Below are positions 57,047-64,000 of a stretch of DNA of 64,000 nt, in pieces. Where the stretch lies: NCBI RefSeq assembly GCF_900302475.1, contig NZ_OMOQ01000003.1:581595-645594 (forward strand). The letters run 5' to 3'. Each line of letters starts with the position of its first letter. Positions within the stretch are counted from its first letter, which is position 1. A program made the translations under genes and the position numbers. The notes below the pieces were generated by a model, which worked only from the letters and a program-made list of their open reading frames with translations, made no database searches and was not told where the DNA came from. This DNA is from Defluviimonas aquaemixtae (GTDB lineage Bacteria; Pseudomonadota; Alphaproteobacteria; Rhodobacterales; Rhodobacteraceae).

Positions 57047-57835
57047 TCAGGACTGAGTGAAGCGGCGGGCCAGGCTGGCGTCAGCCCCCGGCAGCGGCTC
57101 GGCGCCAGTTTCGGGGTCAGAGAGCCAAGCTTCGGATACAGGCAGCAGACGGCGATAGGCGGCGGCAACGCGGGGCCGTGCGGGACCAGGCGGCACGGGC
57201 GCGAGCGGGGCGGGCAGGTCTGGCCAGCGGAGCGAGATCCTCCGCCAGCGGTGGATTAGAAGCGTGCGCGCCGCCATCGCGTCTCCGGGGCTCAATTCGG
57301 CCGGGTCGAGACAGTCGAGATCGGCAAACAGCCGGTCGAGCGCGGTGCGCTGTTCGGGCGGCATCAGTTTCGTGCCGATACCGGGGGCGCACCTGAGACC
57401 GCCGGTCACCGACAGCGCGGTCCCGGCCTTCGCCTCCGGCCCCGAGATCAAACTCAGCCCGCCGCCAAGCGAAAATCCGTCGGCCGCGTCCTCGGTGAGC
57501 GCGAGCGTCCAGACGACCGGCGTCTTGGCCGGCGCGGCATAGATGCGCCGGGCGGCGGGCTCGTACTCGGCGAGCCCGCGCGCGCTCAGCCGGTAGTGGC
57601 TCACCCGTCCGGTCCGCTCGCGGACGACCCAGCCGTCCCGCGCAAGCCGCGAAAGCGCGGTGCGAAGCGCGCCGGGCTCGACGCCGAGCCGGCCGAGAAT
57701 AAGCGCGAGCCGGGCAAGCGCCACGCGGCCGCCGCGCGGCTGGACCGCGTCGCCCATCACGGTAATGACGAGCGACCAGACCCGGGGGCGTCCTTCGGCG
57801 TGCAGCGCGTCAATGAGCGGGGCGAGAGGGTCCAT
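57047..57835 (-). CDS. paaX: PaaX-family phenylacetate catabolism repressor
   Basis: A 262-residue regulator with an N-terminal winged helix (SLVITVMGDAVQPRGGRVALARLALILGRLGVEPGALRTALSRLARDGWV), the PaaX core (RIYAAP and VWTLALTED) and a C-terminal domain with LIHRWRRISLRWPDLP. PaaX binds phenylacetyl-CoA and releases paa promoters in other bacteria. It ends 9 bp... upstream of paaZ in neither direction: both are minus strand, with paaZ transcribed into paaX after a 9-bp gap, so PaaX is made with the pathway enzyme. Confidence 0.9.
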   Translation of the reverse strand: MDPLAPLIDALHAEGRPRVWSLVITVMGDAVQPRGGRVALARLALILGRLGVEPGALRTALSRLARDGWVVRERTGRVSHYRLSARGLAEYEPAARRIYAAPAKTPVVWTLALTEDAADGFSLGGGLSLISGPEAKAGTALSVTGGLRCAPGIGTKLMPPEQRTALDRLFADLDCLDPAELSPGDAMAARTLLIHRWRRISLRWPDLPAPLAPVPPGPARPRVAAAYRRLLPVSEAWLSDPETGAEPLPGADASLARRFTQS

Positions 57836-57844
57836 TCCCCGGCT

Positions 57845-59854
57845 TTAGCCTGAACGCGCGACCATGGTCAAAAGCTCATATTCGGCGACCGGCTCGTCTG
57901 ACTGGTTCAACACTGTCACGGACCATGCAACCTCGCCGTAATCCTCCGTCCGACGGGTCTTTCGCTTCACGGTCAGCCGCACGCGGATCGTGTCGCCGGG
58001 GCTCACGGGCTTGCGGAATCTCAGCCCGTTCAGCCCGGTATTGGCGAGGACTGGGCCCGGTGCCGGGTCGACAAAGAGCCCGGCGGCGAACGAGAGGATC
58101 AGGTAGCCGTGGGCGACACGGCCGGGAAAGAACGGGTTCGCCTTCGCGGCCTTCTCGTCCATGTGAGCGTAGAACGTGTCGCCGGTGAATTGGGCGAAAT
58201 GTTCGATATCTGCCAGCGTGACCTCGCGCGGCCCGGTCAATATCGTCTCGCTGATCTCGAGCGCGTCGAAATCGCGCCGGAATGGGTGGGCGGGACCCTC
58301 ATGGCTCTTGTCGCCAGGCGCATGTTCGCCGGTGATGGCGGAAAGCATCCGCGGGCTGCCCTGCACCGCCGTCCGTGCCATGTAGTGCAGGACGCCGCGC
58401 ACGCCGCCCAGCTCCTCGCCACCACCCGCGCGGCCCGGCCCGCCATGGATCATGTGCGGCAGGGGCGAGCCGTGGCCAGTCGCTTCGGCCGCACTGTCGC
58501 GGTCGTTCACGTAGATGCGGCCATGCCAGGCGGCAGCCTTGAGGGCATAGGTGCGGGCGATGTCAGGGTCATGCGTGAAAAGCGAGGATACGAGGCTGCC
58601 GCCGCCGAGATTGGCGAGCCGGGCCGCATGGTCGAGGTCGCGGGCGGGCAGGATCGTCGCCACCGGGCCGAAGGCCTCGGTATCGTGCACCGCGCGGGCG
58701 GCGTCGGGATCGTCGCAAAGGTAGAGCTCGGGCGCTGCGAAGGCGCCCTCTGCGGGTGCGCCGGAATGGCGGAAGGCGAGCCGGGCCTCGGCCGCGATCT
58801 CCGCGGCGCGGGCGGCGACGTCCTGCTTCTGTCCGGTGGAGACGAGCGCGCCCATCCGGGTAGCCGGATCGGCCGGGTCGCCGATCGTGATATCGGCGAG
58901 TCGGGCGGACAACGCGTCGGCGACGGCTCGCGCATGCGCCGCTGGCGCGATCACGCGGCGGATGGCGGTGCATTTCTGACCCGCCTTCACCGTCATCTCG
59001 ACCGCCGCCTCCTTGATGAAAAGGTCGAACTCCGGCGTGCCCGGCCCAGCGTCGGGGCCGAGAACGGCGGCGTTCAGGCTGTCCTGCTCGGCGATGAAGC
59101 GGGTGGAGGCGGCCAAGAGGCGCGGGTTCGCTCGAAGCTTCAGCGCGGTCGCGGCGGAGCCGGTGAAGCTGATGACGTCCTGCGGCCCGAGCCGGTCGAG
59201 AAGATCGCCCGTGCCTCCTACGACGAGCTGCACCGTGCCTTCGGGGACGAGCCCACTTTCGACGATCATCCGGAAAGCCGCCTCGGTCAAATAGCTTGTC
59301 TGGGTCGCAGGCTTGACGATCACGGGTACGCCCGCGATGAGCGCGGGCGCGAGCTTTTCGAGCATCCCCCAGACCGGGAAGTTGAACGCGTTGATCTGGA
59401 CAGCGACGCCGCGAAGCGACACGGCGATGTGGCGGCCAAGAAACGTTCCCGTCCGCGACAGCCGCTCTACCTCGCCGTCGAGATGGATCGCACCGTCCGG
59501 CATCCCGCGCCGCGCCTTCGACGCCATCGTCAGCGCGGTCATGATGCCGCCCTCGATGTCGATCCAACCGTCCTTGCGGGTCGCGCCGGTCAGCGGGTTG
59601 AGCGCGTAGAGCTCCTCCTTCCGTTCCTGGAGCATCAGCGCCACGGCCTTCACCATCCGCGCCCTGTCGTGGATGTTCATGGCGCGCAGCGCCGGACCGC
59701 CGGTGCCGGTTGCCCACTCCACCGCCGCACCGAAGTCGAGCTCGTCAGAGCCCGCGCGTGCGATCGCTTCCCCGGTCACGGGGCTCTCGATCACCTGGGC
59801 CGAAGCGCCGGGCGGGATCCAGCGCCCGGCGATGTAGGAGGATGGGGTGAGCAT
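57845..59854 (-). CDS. paaZ: PaaZ: oxepin-CoA hydrolase / semialdehyde dehydrogenase
   Basis: Bifunctional ring-opening enzyme of aerobic phenylacetate degradation: hydrolyses oxepin-CoA, then oxidises the aldehyde. The 669-residue product has an N-terminal aldehyde dehydrogenase (1-515) with E256 (FIAEQDSLN) and C295 (GQKCTAIRR), the same numbering as the catalytic residues of E. coli PaaZ. A C-terminal MaoC-type hydratase (about 530-669) has D559 and H564 in GDTFYAHMD. The frame is open to 59998, but ATG 59854 ([12 protein letters not shown]) is the family start. Confidence 0.95.
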   Translation of the reverse strand: MLTPSSYIAGRWIPPGASAQVIESPVTGEAIARAGSDELDFGAAVEWATGTGGPALRAMNIHDRARMVKAVALMLQERKEELYALNPLTGATRKDGWIDIEGGIMTALTMASKARRGMPDGAIHLDGEVERLSRTGTFLGRHIAVSLRGVAVQINAFNFPVWGMLEKLAPALIAGVPVIVKPATQTSYLTEAAFRMIVESGLVPEGTVQLVVGGTGDLLDRLGPQDVISFTGSAATALKLRANPRLLAASTRFIAEQDSLNAAVLGPDAGPGTPEFDLFIKEAAVEMTVKAGQKCTAIRRVIAPAAHARAVADALSARLADITIGDPADPATRMGALVSTGQKQDVAARAAEIAAEARLAFRHSGAPAEGAFAAPELYLCDDPDAARAVHDTEAFGPVATILPARDLDHAARLANLGGGSLVSSLFTHDPDIARTYALKAAAWHGRIYVNDRDSAAEATGHGSPLPHMIHGGPGRAGGGEELGGVRGVLHYMARTAVQGSPRMLSAITGEHAPGDKSHEGPAHPFRRDFDALEISETILTGPREVTLADIEHFAQFTGDTFYAHMDEKAAKANPFFPGRVAHGYLILSFAAGLFVDPAPGPVLANTGLNGLRFRKPVSPGDTIRVRLTVKRKTRRTEDYGEVAWSVTVLNQSDEPVAEYELLTMVARSG

Positions 59855-59912
59855 GGCGGCCTCCGGCGTTTCCGGGCAGTCTAGCGCGGCGGGATGCGCA
59901 CGCAACACTCTT

Positions 59913-59924
59913 GACCGTCCGGTC
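59913..59924. promoter_or_regulatory. Palindromic operator between paaZ and paaI
   Basis: GACCGTCCGGTC is a 12-base palindrome with GACCG and CGGTC arms and a TC centre, in the 104-bp region between divergent paaZ and paaI. It overlaps a TTGACC that could be a -35 element. It resembles the ACCG-NN-CGGT sites of TetR-type PaaR regulators; the TetR gene at 62915 or PaaX are the candidate binders. Confidence 0.5.
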
Positions 59925-59958
59925 GAATATGTAGCAGCATCGCGGACGGAGGACGCCC

Positions 59959-60390
59959 ATGACACCGCAGGACCGCGCCGAGCGAAGCGCCGCCACAATG
60001 TGGGCGGGCGACGCGGCCTCGAAGCTTCTCGGCATGACGCTGGACGCCGTGGGGCCGGGACGTGCGGTCCTCTCGTTCACGGTGGGGCCCGAGCATCTGA
60101 ACGGCCACGGTATCTGTCACGGCGGCTACATCTTCACGCTTGCCGACAGCGCCTTCGCCTTTGCCTGCAACAGCTACAACCGCATCGTCGTGGCGCAGCA
60201 CAACGCGATCACCTACCTCTCGCCGGGGCGGGAGGGGGAGCGGCTGAAGGCCGAGGCGGTCGAGGTAAGCCTGAATGGCCGCTCGGGCACCTACGACGTG
60301 ACCGTAACGGGCGGCGACGGGCGCAAGGTGGCGCTCTTCCGCGGTGCCTCCCGGCAGGTCGAGGGCCAGCATTTCGAGGAGAAGTCATGA
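59959..60390 (+). CDS. paaI: PaaI hydroxyphenylacetyl-CoA thioesterase
   Basis: A 143-residue hot-dog thioesterase that rescues CoA from dead-end ring-hydroxylated phenylacetyl-CoA. The PaaI signature HLNGHGICHGGYIFTLADSAFAFACNSYN (with active-site Asp) spans about residues 47-75, and AITYLSPGREGERL follows. It starts a compact plus-strand operon: its TGA overlaps the ATG of the thiolase gene (ATGA). Confidence 0.92.
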   Translation: MTPQDRAERSAATMWAGDAASKLLGMTLDAVGPGRAVLSFTVGPEHLNGHGICHGGYIFTLADSAFAFACNSYNRIVVAQHNAITYLSPGREGERLKAEAVEVSLNGRSGTYDVTVTGGDGRKVALFRGASRQVEGQHFEEKS

Positions 60391-61589
60391 CCGAGGCGTT
60401 TCTCTGCGAGGGTCTCCGCACACCCATCGGGCGCTATGGCGGGGCGCTGTCATCGGTCAGGCCCGACGATCTTCTGGCCGGCGTGATCCGGGCGGTGATG
60501 GCGGCGGCGCCGGGCCTGCCGGGCGAGGCGGTGGACGAGGTTATCATCGGCTGCGCCAACCAGGCGGGCGAGGACAACCGCAACGTGGCGCGGATGGCGG
60601 CGCTCCTGTCCGGGCTGCCGCGTGACGTGCCGGGCGTCACGGTGAACCGGCTCTGCGGGTCGGGGCTCGACGCGGTGGGCATGGCCGCCCGCGCCGTCCG
60701 GCTGGGCGAGGCCGAAGTCGTCATTGGCGGCGGCGTCGAGAGCATGAGCCGTGCGCCCTTCGTCATGCCCAAGGCCGAGGCGGCGTTCTCGCGCAACACC
60801 GAGATTTACGACACCACCATTGGCTGGCGCTTCGTGAACCCCGCCCTGAAGGCGCAATACGGCATCGACTCCATGCCCGAGACCGCCGAGAACGTGGCCG
60901 AGGAGTTCAACGTCTCGCGCGCCGACCAGGACGCCTTCGCACTCCGCTCGCAGACCCGGGCGCTCGCCGCCATCGCCTCGGGCCGGATGGCCGAGGAGAT
61001 CGCGCCGGTCAGCGTGCCGCAGCGCCGGGGCGTGCCGGTGGTGGTCGAGCGCGACGAACATCCGCGCGAATCCACCGCCGAGAAGCTCGCAGCGCTGCAC
61101 ACGCCGTTCCGGGTGGGCGGAACGATCACCGCTGGCAATGCCTCGGGCGTGAATGACGGCGCGGCGGCGCTGATCGTGGCCTCGGAGGCGGCGGTGACGC
61201 GGCACGGGCTAATCCCCAGGGCGCGGATCAAAGGCATGGCCTCGGCGGGCGTCGCGCCGCGGATCATGGGGATGGGGCCGGTCCCGGCGACCGAGAAACT
61301 CTTGGCGCAGCACGGACTTTCCATGAAGGACATCGGTCTCATCGAACTCAACGAAGCATTCGCCGCCCAGGCGCTCGCCGTGCTGCGCGGGCTCGGGCTG
61401 CCCGATGATGCGGAGCAGGTGAACCCGAACGGCGGCGCGATCGCGCTCGGTCATCCGCTCGGCATGTCCGGGGCCCGGCTGGCGCTGACGGCGGCGGTCG
61501 AGATGGGCAAGCGCGGGGCAGAACACGCACTTTGCACGATGTGCGTGGGCGTCGGACAGGGTGTCTCGCTTCTGTTGGAGCGCCCGTAA
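60387..61589 (+). CDS. paaJ: 3-oxoadipyl-CoA / 3-oxo-5,6-dehydrosuberyl-CoA thiolase
   Basis: A 400-residue thiolase. Nucleophilic Cys90 in VNRLCGSGLDA, the substrate loop NASGVNDGAAALIVAS, the His in NPNGGAIALGHPLGMSGAR and the second Cys in CTMCVGVGQG are all present. It carries out the beta-oxidation-like cleavages of phenylacetate degradation; pcaF of the beta-ketoadipate pathway is a near twin, and the paa neighbours favour PaaJ. ATG 60387 overlaps paaI by four bases. Confidence 0.9.
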   Translation: MTEAFLCEGLRTPIGRYGGALSSVRPDDLLAGVIRAVMAAAPGLPGEAVDEVIIGCANQAGEDNRNVARMAALLSGLPRDVPGVTVNRLCGSGLDAVGMAARAVRLGEAEVVIGGGVESMSRAPFVMPKAEAAFSRNTEIYDTTIGWRFVNPALKAQYGIDSMPETAENVAEEFNVSRADQDAFALRSQTRALAAIASGRMAEEIAPVSVPQRRGVPVVVERDEHPRESTAEKLAALHTPFRVGGTITAGNASGVNDGAAALIVASEAAVTRHGLIPRARIKGMASAGVAPRIMGMGPVPATEKLLAQHGLSMKDIGLIELNEAFAAQALAVLRGLGLPDDAEQVNPNGGAIALGHPLGMSGARLALTAAVEMGKRGAEHALCTMCVGVGQGVSLLLERP

Positions 61590-61599
61590 GGAGGCCGCG

Positions 61600-62910
61600 A
61601 TGAGGGATCTGACACCGGACCGCAAGACGCTCGACCCGATCGAGATCGCGAGCCGCGACGAGATCGAGACCCTTCAGCTGAAGCGTCTGAAATGGTCGCT
61701 AAAGCACGCCTACGATCACGTGCCCTTCTACCGGGAAAGCCTCGACGCGGCGGGCGTCCATCCCGGCGACCTGCTGACGCTTTCCGACCTTGCGAAGTTC
61801 CCGTTCACGACAAAGGCCGACCTGCGCGCCAACTATCCCTTCGGCATGTTCGCGGTGCCGCGGGAAAAGGTGGTGCGGCTGCACGCCTCGTCGGGCACGA
61901 CAGGTAAGCCCACGGTCGTCGGCTACACGGCGAAGGACATCGGCACTTGGGCTGACTGCGTCGCGCGGTCGATGCGTGCGGCAGGGACGCGGGCGGGCGA
62001 TGTCGTCCATGTCGCCTACGGCTACGGGCTCTTCACCGGCGGCCTCGGCGCGCACTACGGGGCCGAGAAGCTCGGCTGCACGGTAGTGCCCGTCTCGGGC
62101 GGCGTGACCCCGCGCCAGGTCCAGCTGATCGAGGATTTCGGCGCCACGACGATCATGGTCACGCCGTCGTACATGCTCGCCATCCTCGACGAGTACCGCG
62201 CGCAGGGGCGGGACCCGCGCGAGAGCCCCTTAGAGGTCGGCATCTTCGGGGCCGAGCCCTGGACCAACGCGATGCGCGCCGAGATCGAGGGCGCGTTCGA
62301 CATGCACGCGGTGGACATCTACGGGCTTTCCGAGGTCATCGGTCCAGGCGTCGCCAACGAATGCGTCGAAACGAAGGACGGGCTGCACATCTGGGAGGAT
62401 CATTTCTACCCCGAGATCGTTGACCCGGAGACGGGGCAGCCGGTGGCCGAGGGCGAGAGGGGCGAGTTGGTCTTCACCTCGCTCACCAAAGAGGCGATGC
62501 CGGTCATCCGCTACCGCACGCGCGACCTCACGCGGCTCCTGCCCGGCACGGCGCGGTCGATGCGGCGCATGGAGAAGGTGACGGGGCGGTCGGACGACAT
62601 GATCGCGCTGAGAGGCGTGAACGTCTTTCCGACACAGATCGAGGAGCAGGTCCTGAAGATCGCGACCTTCGCGCCTAACTTCCAGATCGAACTTGGGCGC
62701 GAGGGACGAATGGACGCGATGACGGTCCATGTCGAGGCGGCGGAGGGGCATTCAGACGCCTCCGAACGGCTCGCAGCATCGGTCCAGCTCCAGTCCGCGG
62801 TGCGGGATGCGGCGGGGGTCAAGGTCGCCGTGCAGGTCTCCGATCCGGGCGGGCTGCCGCGCAGCCAGGGCAAGGCAATCAGGATCGTCGACAACCGCCC
62901 GAAGGACTGA
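61600..62910 (+). CDS. paaK: Phenylacetate-CoA ligase PaaK
   Basis: First enzyme of the pathway, activating phenylacetate with ATP and CoA. The 436-residue adenylate-forming enzyme has the P-loop HASSGTTGKPTVVGYT, the GAEPWTNAMRAEIE segment, IYGLSEVIGPGVANE, and the C-terminal hinge YRTRDLTRL and GRSDDMIALRGVNVFPTQIE. AAGGAGG precedes ATG 61600; the frame is open back to 61561. It is 10 bp after the thiolase gene. Confidence 0.95.
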   Translation: MRDLTPDRKTLDPIEIASRDEIETLQLKRLKWSLKHAYDHVPFYRESLDAAGVHPGDLLTLSDLAKFPFTTKADLRANYPFGMFAVPREKVVRLHASSGTTGKPTVVGYTAKDIGTWADCVARSMRAAGTRAGDVVHVAYGYGLFTGGLGAHYGAEKLGCTVVPVSGGVTPRQVQLIEDFGATTIMVTPSYMLAILDEYRAQGRDPRESPLEVGIFGAEPWTNAMRAEIEGAFDMHAVDIYGLSEVIGPGVANECVETKDGLHIWEDHFYPEIVDPETGQPVAEGERGELVFTSLTKEAMPVIRYRTRDLTRLLPGTARSMRRMEKVTGRSDDMIALRGVNVFPTQIEEQVLKIATFAPNFQIELGREGRMDAMTVHVEAAEGHSDASERLAASVQLQSAVRDAAGVKVAVQVSDPGGLPRSQGKAIRIVDNRPKD

Positions 62911-62914
62911 GCCG

Positions 62915-63502
62915 ATGCCGAGGGGCCTTGCGCGCGATCATGAGGACAAGCGCATGGCGATCCGGGCTGGCGCGGCGAGCTATTTTGCCGAGCACGGCTT
63001 CGGCCGCGCCTCTATGGCGGGCGCGGCGCGGGCCTGCGGCGTGTCGAAGGCGCTGCTCTACCACTACCACGCCTCGAAGGAGGCGCTGCTCTTCGACATC
63101 CTCGACATGCATCTCTCCCGGCTCGTCGCGACGGTCGGCGCGGTCGCTGAGCGCGCGCCCGAGCCGCGGCTCCGGGCCCTCGTCAGGGCGATCCTTCTGG
63201 CCTACCGGGATGCCGATGCCGAGCATCGGTTGCAACTCGACGCGCTCTCCGCCCTGCCGCCCGGGCAGCGGAGCATCCTGCGCGGGCATCAACGCAGATT
63301 GGTGGAGGCGATGGCCGAGACGCTTGCCGCGCTGAGGCCTAACCTTTCCGGCGACAGACTTTTCGCCGCGACGATGTCGGTCTTCGCCATGCTGAACTGG
63401 TTCTTCCTCTGGCATCGCACCGGTCAGGGCCTTTCGCGCGAAAGCTACGCTGAACTGGTCGCCAACATGGTGCTGGGCGGGCTGCCGGCGATGGCAGACT
63501 GA
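62915..63502 (+). CDS. TetR/AcrR family regulator of the paa operon
   Basis: A 195-residue TetR-type regulator. The N-terminal HTH is clear ([49 protein letters not shown]), followed by a helical ligand domain. It begins five bases after paaK, as the last gene of the run. TetR-type PaaR proteins control paa genes in betaproteobacteria and some others through phenylacetyl-CoA; this position suggests the same, in parallel with PaaX. The name PaaR is not assigned because the similarity was not measured. Confidence 0.82.
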   Translation: MPRGLARDHEDKRMAIRAGAASYFAEHGFGRASMAGAARACGVSKALLYHYHASKEALLFDILDMHLSRLVATVGAVAERAPEPRLRALVRAILLAYRDADAEHRLQLDALSALPPGQRSILRGHQRRLVEAMAETLAALRPNLSGDRLFAATMSVFAMLNWFFLWHRTGQGLSRESYAELVANMVLGGLPAMAD

Positions 63503-63513
63503 CCGCTGCCCGA

Positions 63514-63798
63514 TCAGCCGCAGCGGACTCGTGCGATCCGCCCGACTCCGTCAATCTCGATATTGAGACGTTTCGGGTTGTAGTCCATCGTGACTGCCTG
63601 GCCCGGATGGATGACCCGCATGGGCGCCGGGAAGGTCATCGCTGCAAGAATGTCTTCCGATTGACCGACCATGAACTGCAGGTCCGCCGCCCCGCAGGCG
63701 TCCGCCCCGCTGCCGGGGCCCGGCTCGGGCTCGACGGTGGCCACACAGGCGCCGAGCCCGAGCGTCGCCACTGCCAAGAAAGTCCAATCGATCCGCAT
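63514..63798 (-). CDS. I78 family peptidase-inhibitor lipoprotein
   Basis: A 94-residue exported protein with lipobox LGLGAC (C18), then [20 protein letters not shown] and [22 protein letters not shown] and a closing C. This is the I78 pattern (GxxADxxxxG, then the D.xPxRLN loop), first seen in an Aspergillus elastase inhibitor and common in proteobacteria. The frame is open to 63990, but ATG 63798 gives the signal peptide. It is convergent with the TetR gene. Confidence 0.85.
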   Translation of the reverse strand: MRIDWTFLAVATLGLGACVATVEPEPGPGSGADACGAADLQFMVGQSEDILAAMTFPAPMRVIHPGQAVTMDYNPKRLNIEIDGVGRIARVRCG

Positions 63799-63867
63799 CG
63801 TCCTATCCTTGTGCCGAATGCCGAATTCGCTCATCCTCCTCGAAAACATAGCAGGGAGACTGGACAG

Positions 63868-64000
63868 ATGAAAAGCCGCGCCGCTGTTGCCGTTGCCGCT
63901 GGAAAACCGTTGGAGATCATGGACGTCGAGCTTGCCGGGCCGAAGTCTGGCGAGGTGATGGTCGAGATCAGGGCGACGGGCATCTGCCACACCGACGAGT
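63868..64000 (+). CDS. Class III alcohol dehydrogenase / S-(hydroxymethyl)glutathione dehydrogenase, N-terminal fragment
   Basis: Forty-four residues before the window edge: [22 protein letters not shown], then [17 protein letters not shown], which holds the first zinc ligand Cys and the catalytic-site GICHTD motif of zinc alcohol dehydrogenases. The N-terminus matches class III enzymes that oxidise glutathione-bound formaldehyde, a step that feeds formate to Fhs in C1 metabolism. CAGGGAGA lies upstream of the ATG. Confidence 0.85.
   Translation, partial: MKSRAAVAVAAGKPLEIMDVELAGPKSGEVMVEIRATGICHTDE

Noticed and set aside
58109..59884. 591-codon plus-strand open frame opposite paaZ
   Set aside because: Shadow of paaZ, whose catalytic residues are all present on the minus strand.

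Overview
The window is chromosomal DNA of a high-GC alphaproteobacterium, almost certainly a member of the Rhodobacteraceae (Roseobacter/Rhodobacter group). The evidence is the GC-rich codon use, the ruvCAB and tol-pal-cpoB-tilS-ftsH order, two DUF1127 proteins, a complete-looking Flp/Tad pilus locus whose pilins carry a DG/AVTVDW processing site, PaaX-type phenylacetate control and a glutathione-dependent formaldehyde dehydrogenase at the right edge. No species is claimed. I see no rRNA, tRNA, CRISPR array, insertion sequence or prophage.

1-9.1 kb is housekeeping: the tail of an MFS transporter, msrA with a sugar acetyltransferase, prmA, a small membrane protein, a DUF1127 protein, ruvCAB (preceded by a LexA-like box), two proteins of unknown function, a methyltransferase and a bactofilin. 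8.7-17.7 kb is the envelope cluster ybgC-tolQRAB-pal-cpoB-tilS-ftsH; ybgC and ftsH both appear to use TTG starts. 17.8-22.1 kb has a trans-aconitate methyltransferase-like gene, a MOSC protein and the one-carbon pair fhs-folD. 22.1-25.7 kb (minus) holds a thioesterase, the nuclease pdeM and the Lhr-like helicase of the ligase-associated DNA-repair set.

25.8-41.4 kb is mainly the Tad (tight adherence) locus on the minus strand. In transcription order it is three flp pilin genes, cpaB/rcpC, cpaC/rcpA, an OmpA lipoprotein, tadZ, tadA, tadB, tadC, two TPR lipoproteins and the prepilin peptidase. A conserved AAA+ ATPase and a large membrane protein lie beyond it. Two of the pilin genes sit in 269-bp direct repeats that differ at only two positions. 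Hairpins follow each pilin gene, cpaB and the OmpA gene, as expected for graded expression of pilin over machinery.

41.8-47.6 kb contains a lytic transglycosylase, a HAD-UbiA fusion, an M48 protease, small conserved proteins, dgkA and rimO. 47.6-48.2 kb is a decayed coding region.

48.3-56.4 kb is the most unusual part. A seven-gene minus-strand run encodes a TTC38-like TPR protein, DUF1127, an exported allene-oxide-cyclase-barrel protein, an alpha/beta hydrolase, an ABM-like protein, a SnoaL-like protein and a LysE exporter. It is followed by a MATE exporter and a divergent GlxA-type AraC regulator. A 39-bp element (31/39 identical) lies 84 and 85 bp upstream of the first gene of the run and of the MATE gene, and the MATE copy also abuts the regulator start. 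This suggests one regulon with two exporters, whose substrate is unknown. A broken second AraC gene lies just downstream.

57.0-63.5 kb carries phenylacetate catabolism genes: paaX and paaZ (minus), then paaI, a thiolase (paaJ/pcaF), paaK and a TetR regulator (plus), with a perfect 12-bp palindrome between paaZ and paaI. The window ends with an I78-type inhibitor lipoprotein and the start of a class III alcohol dehydrogenase.
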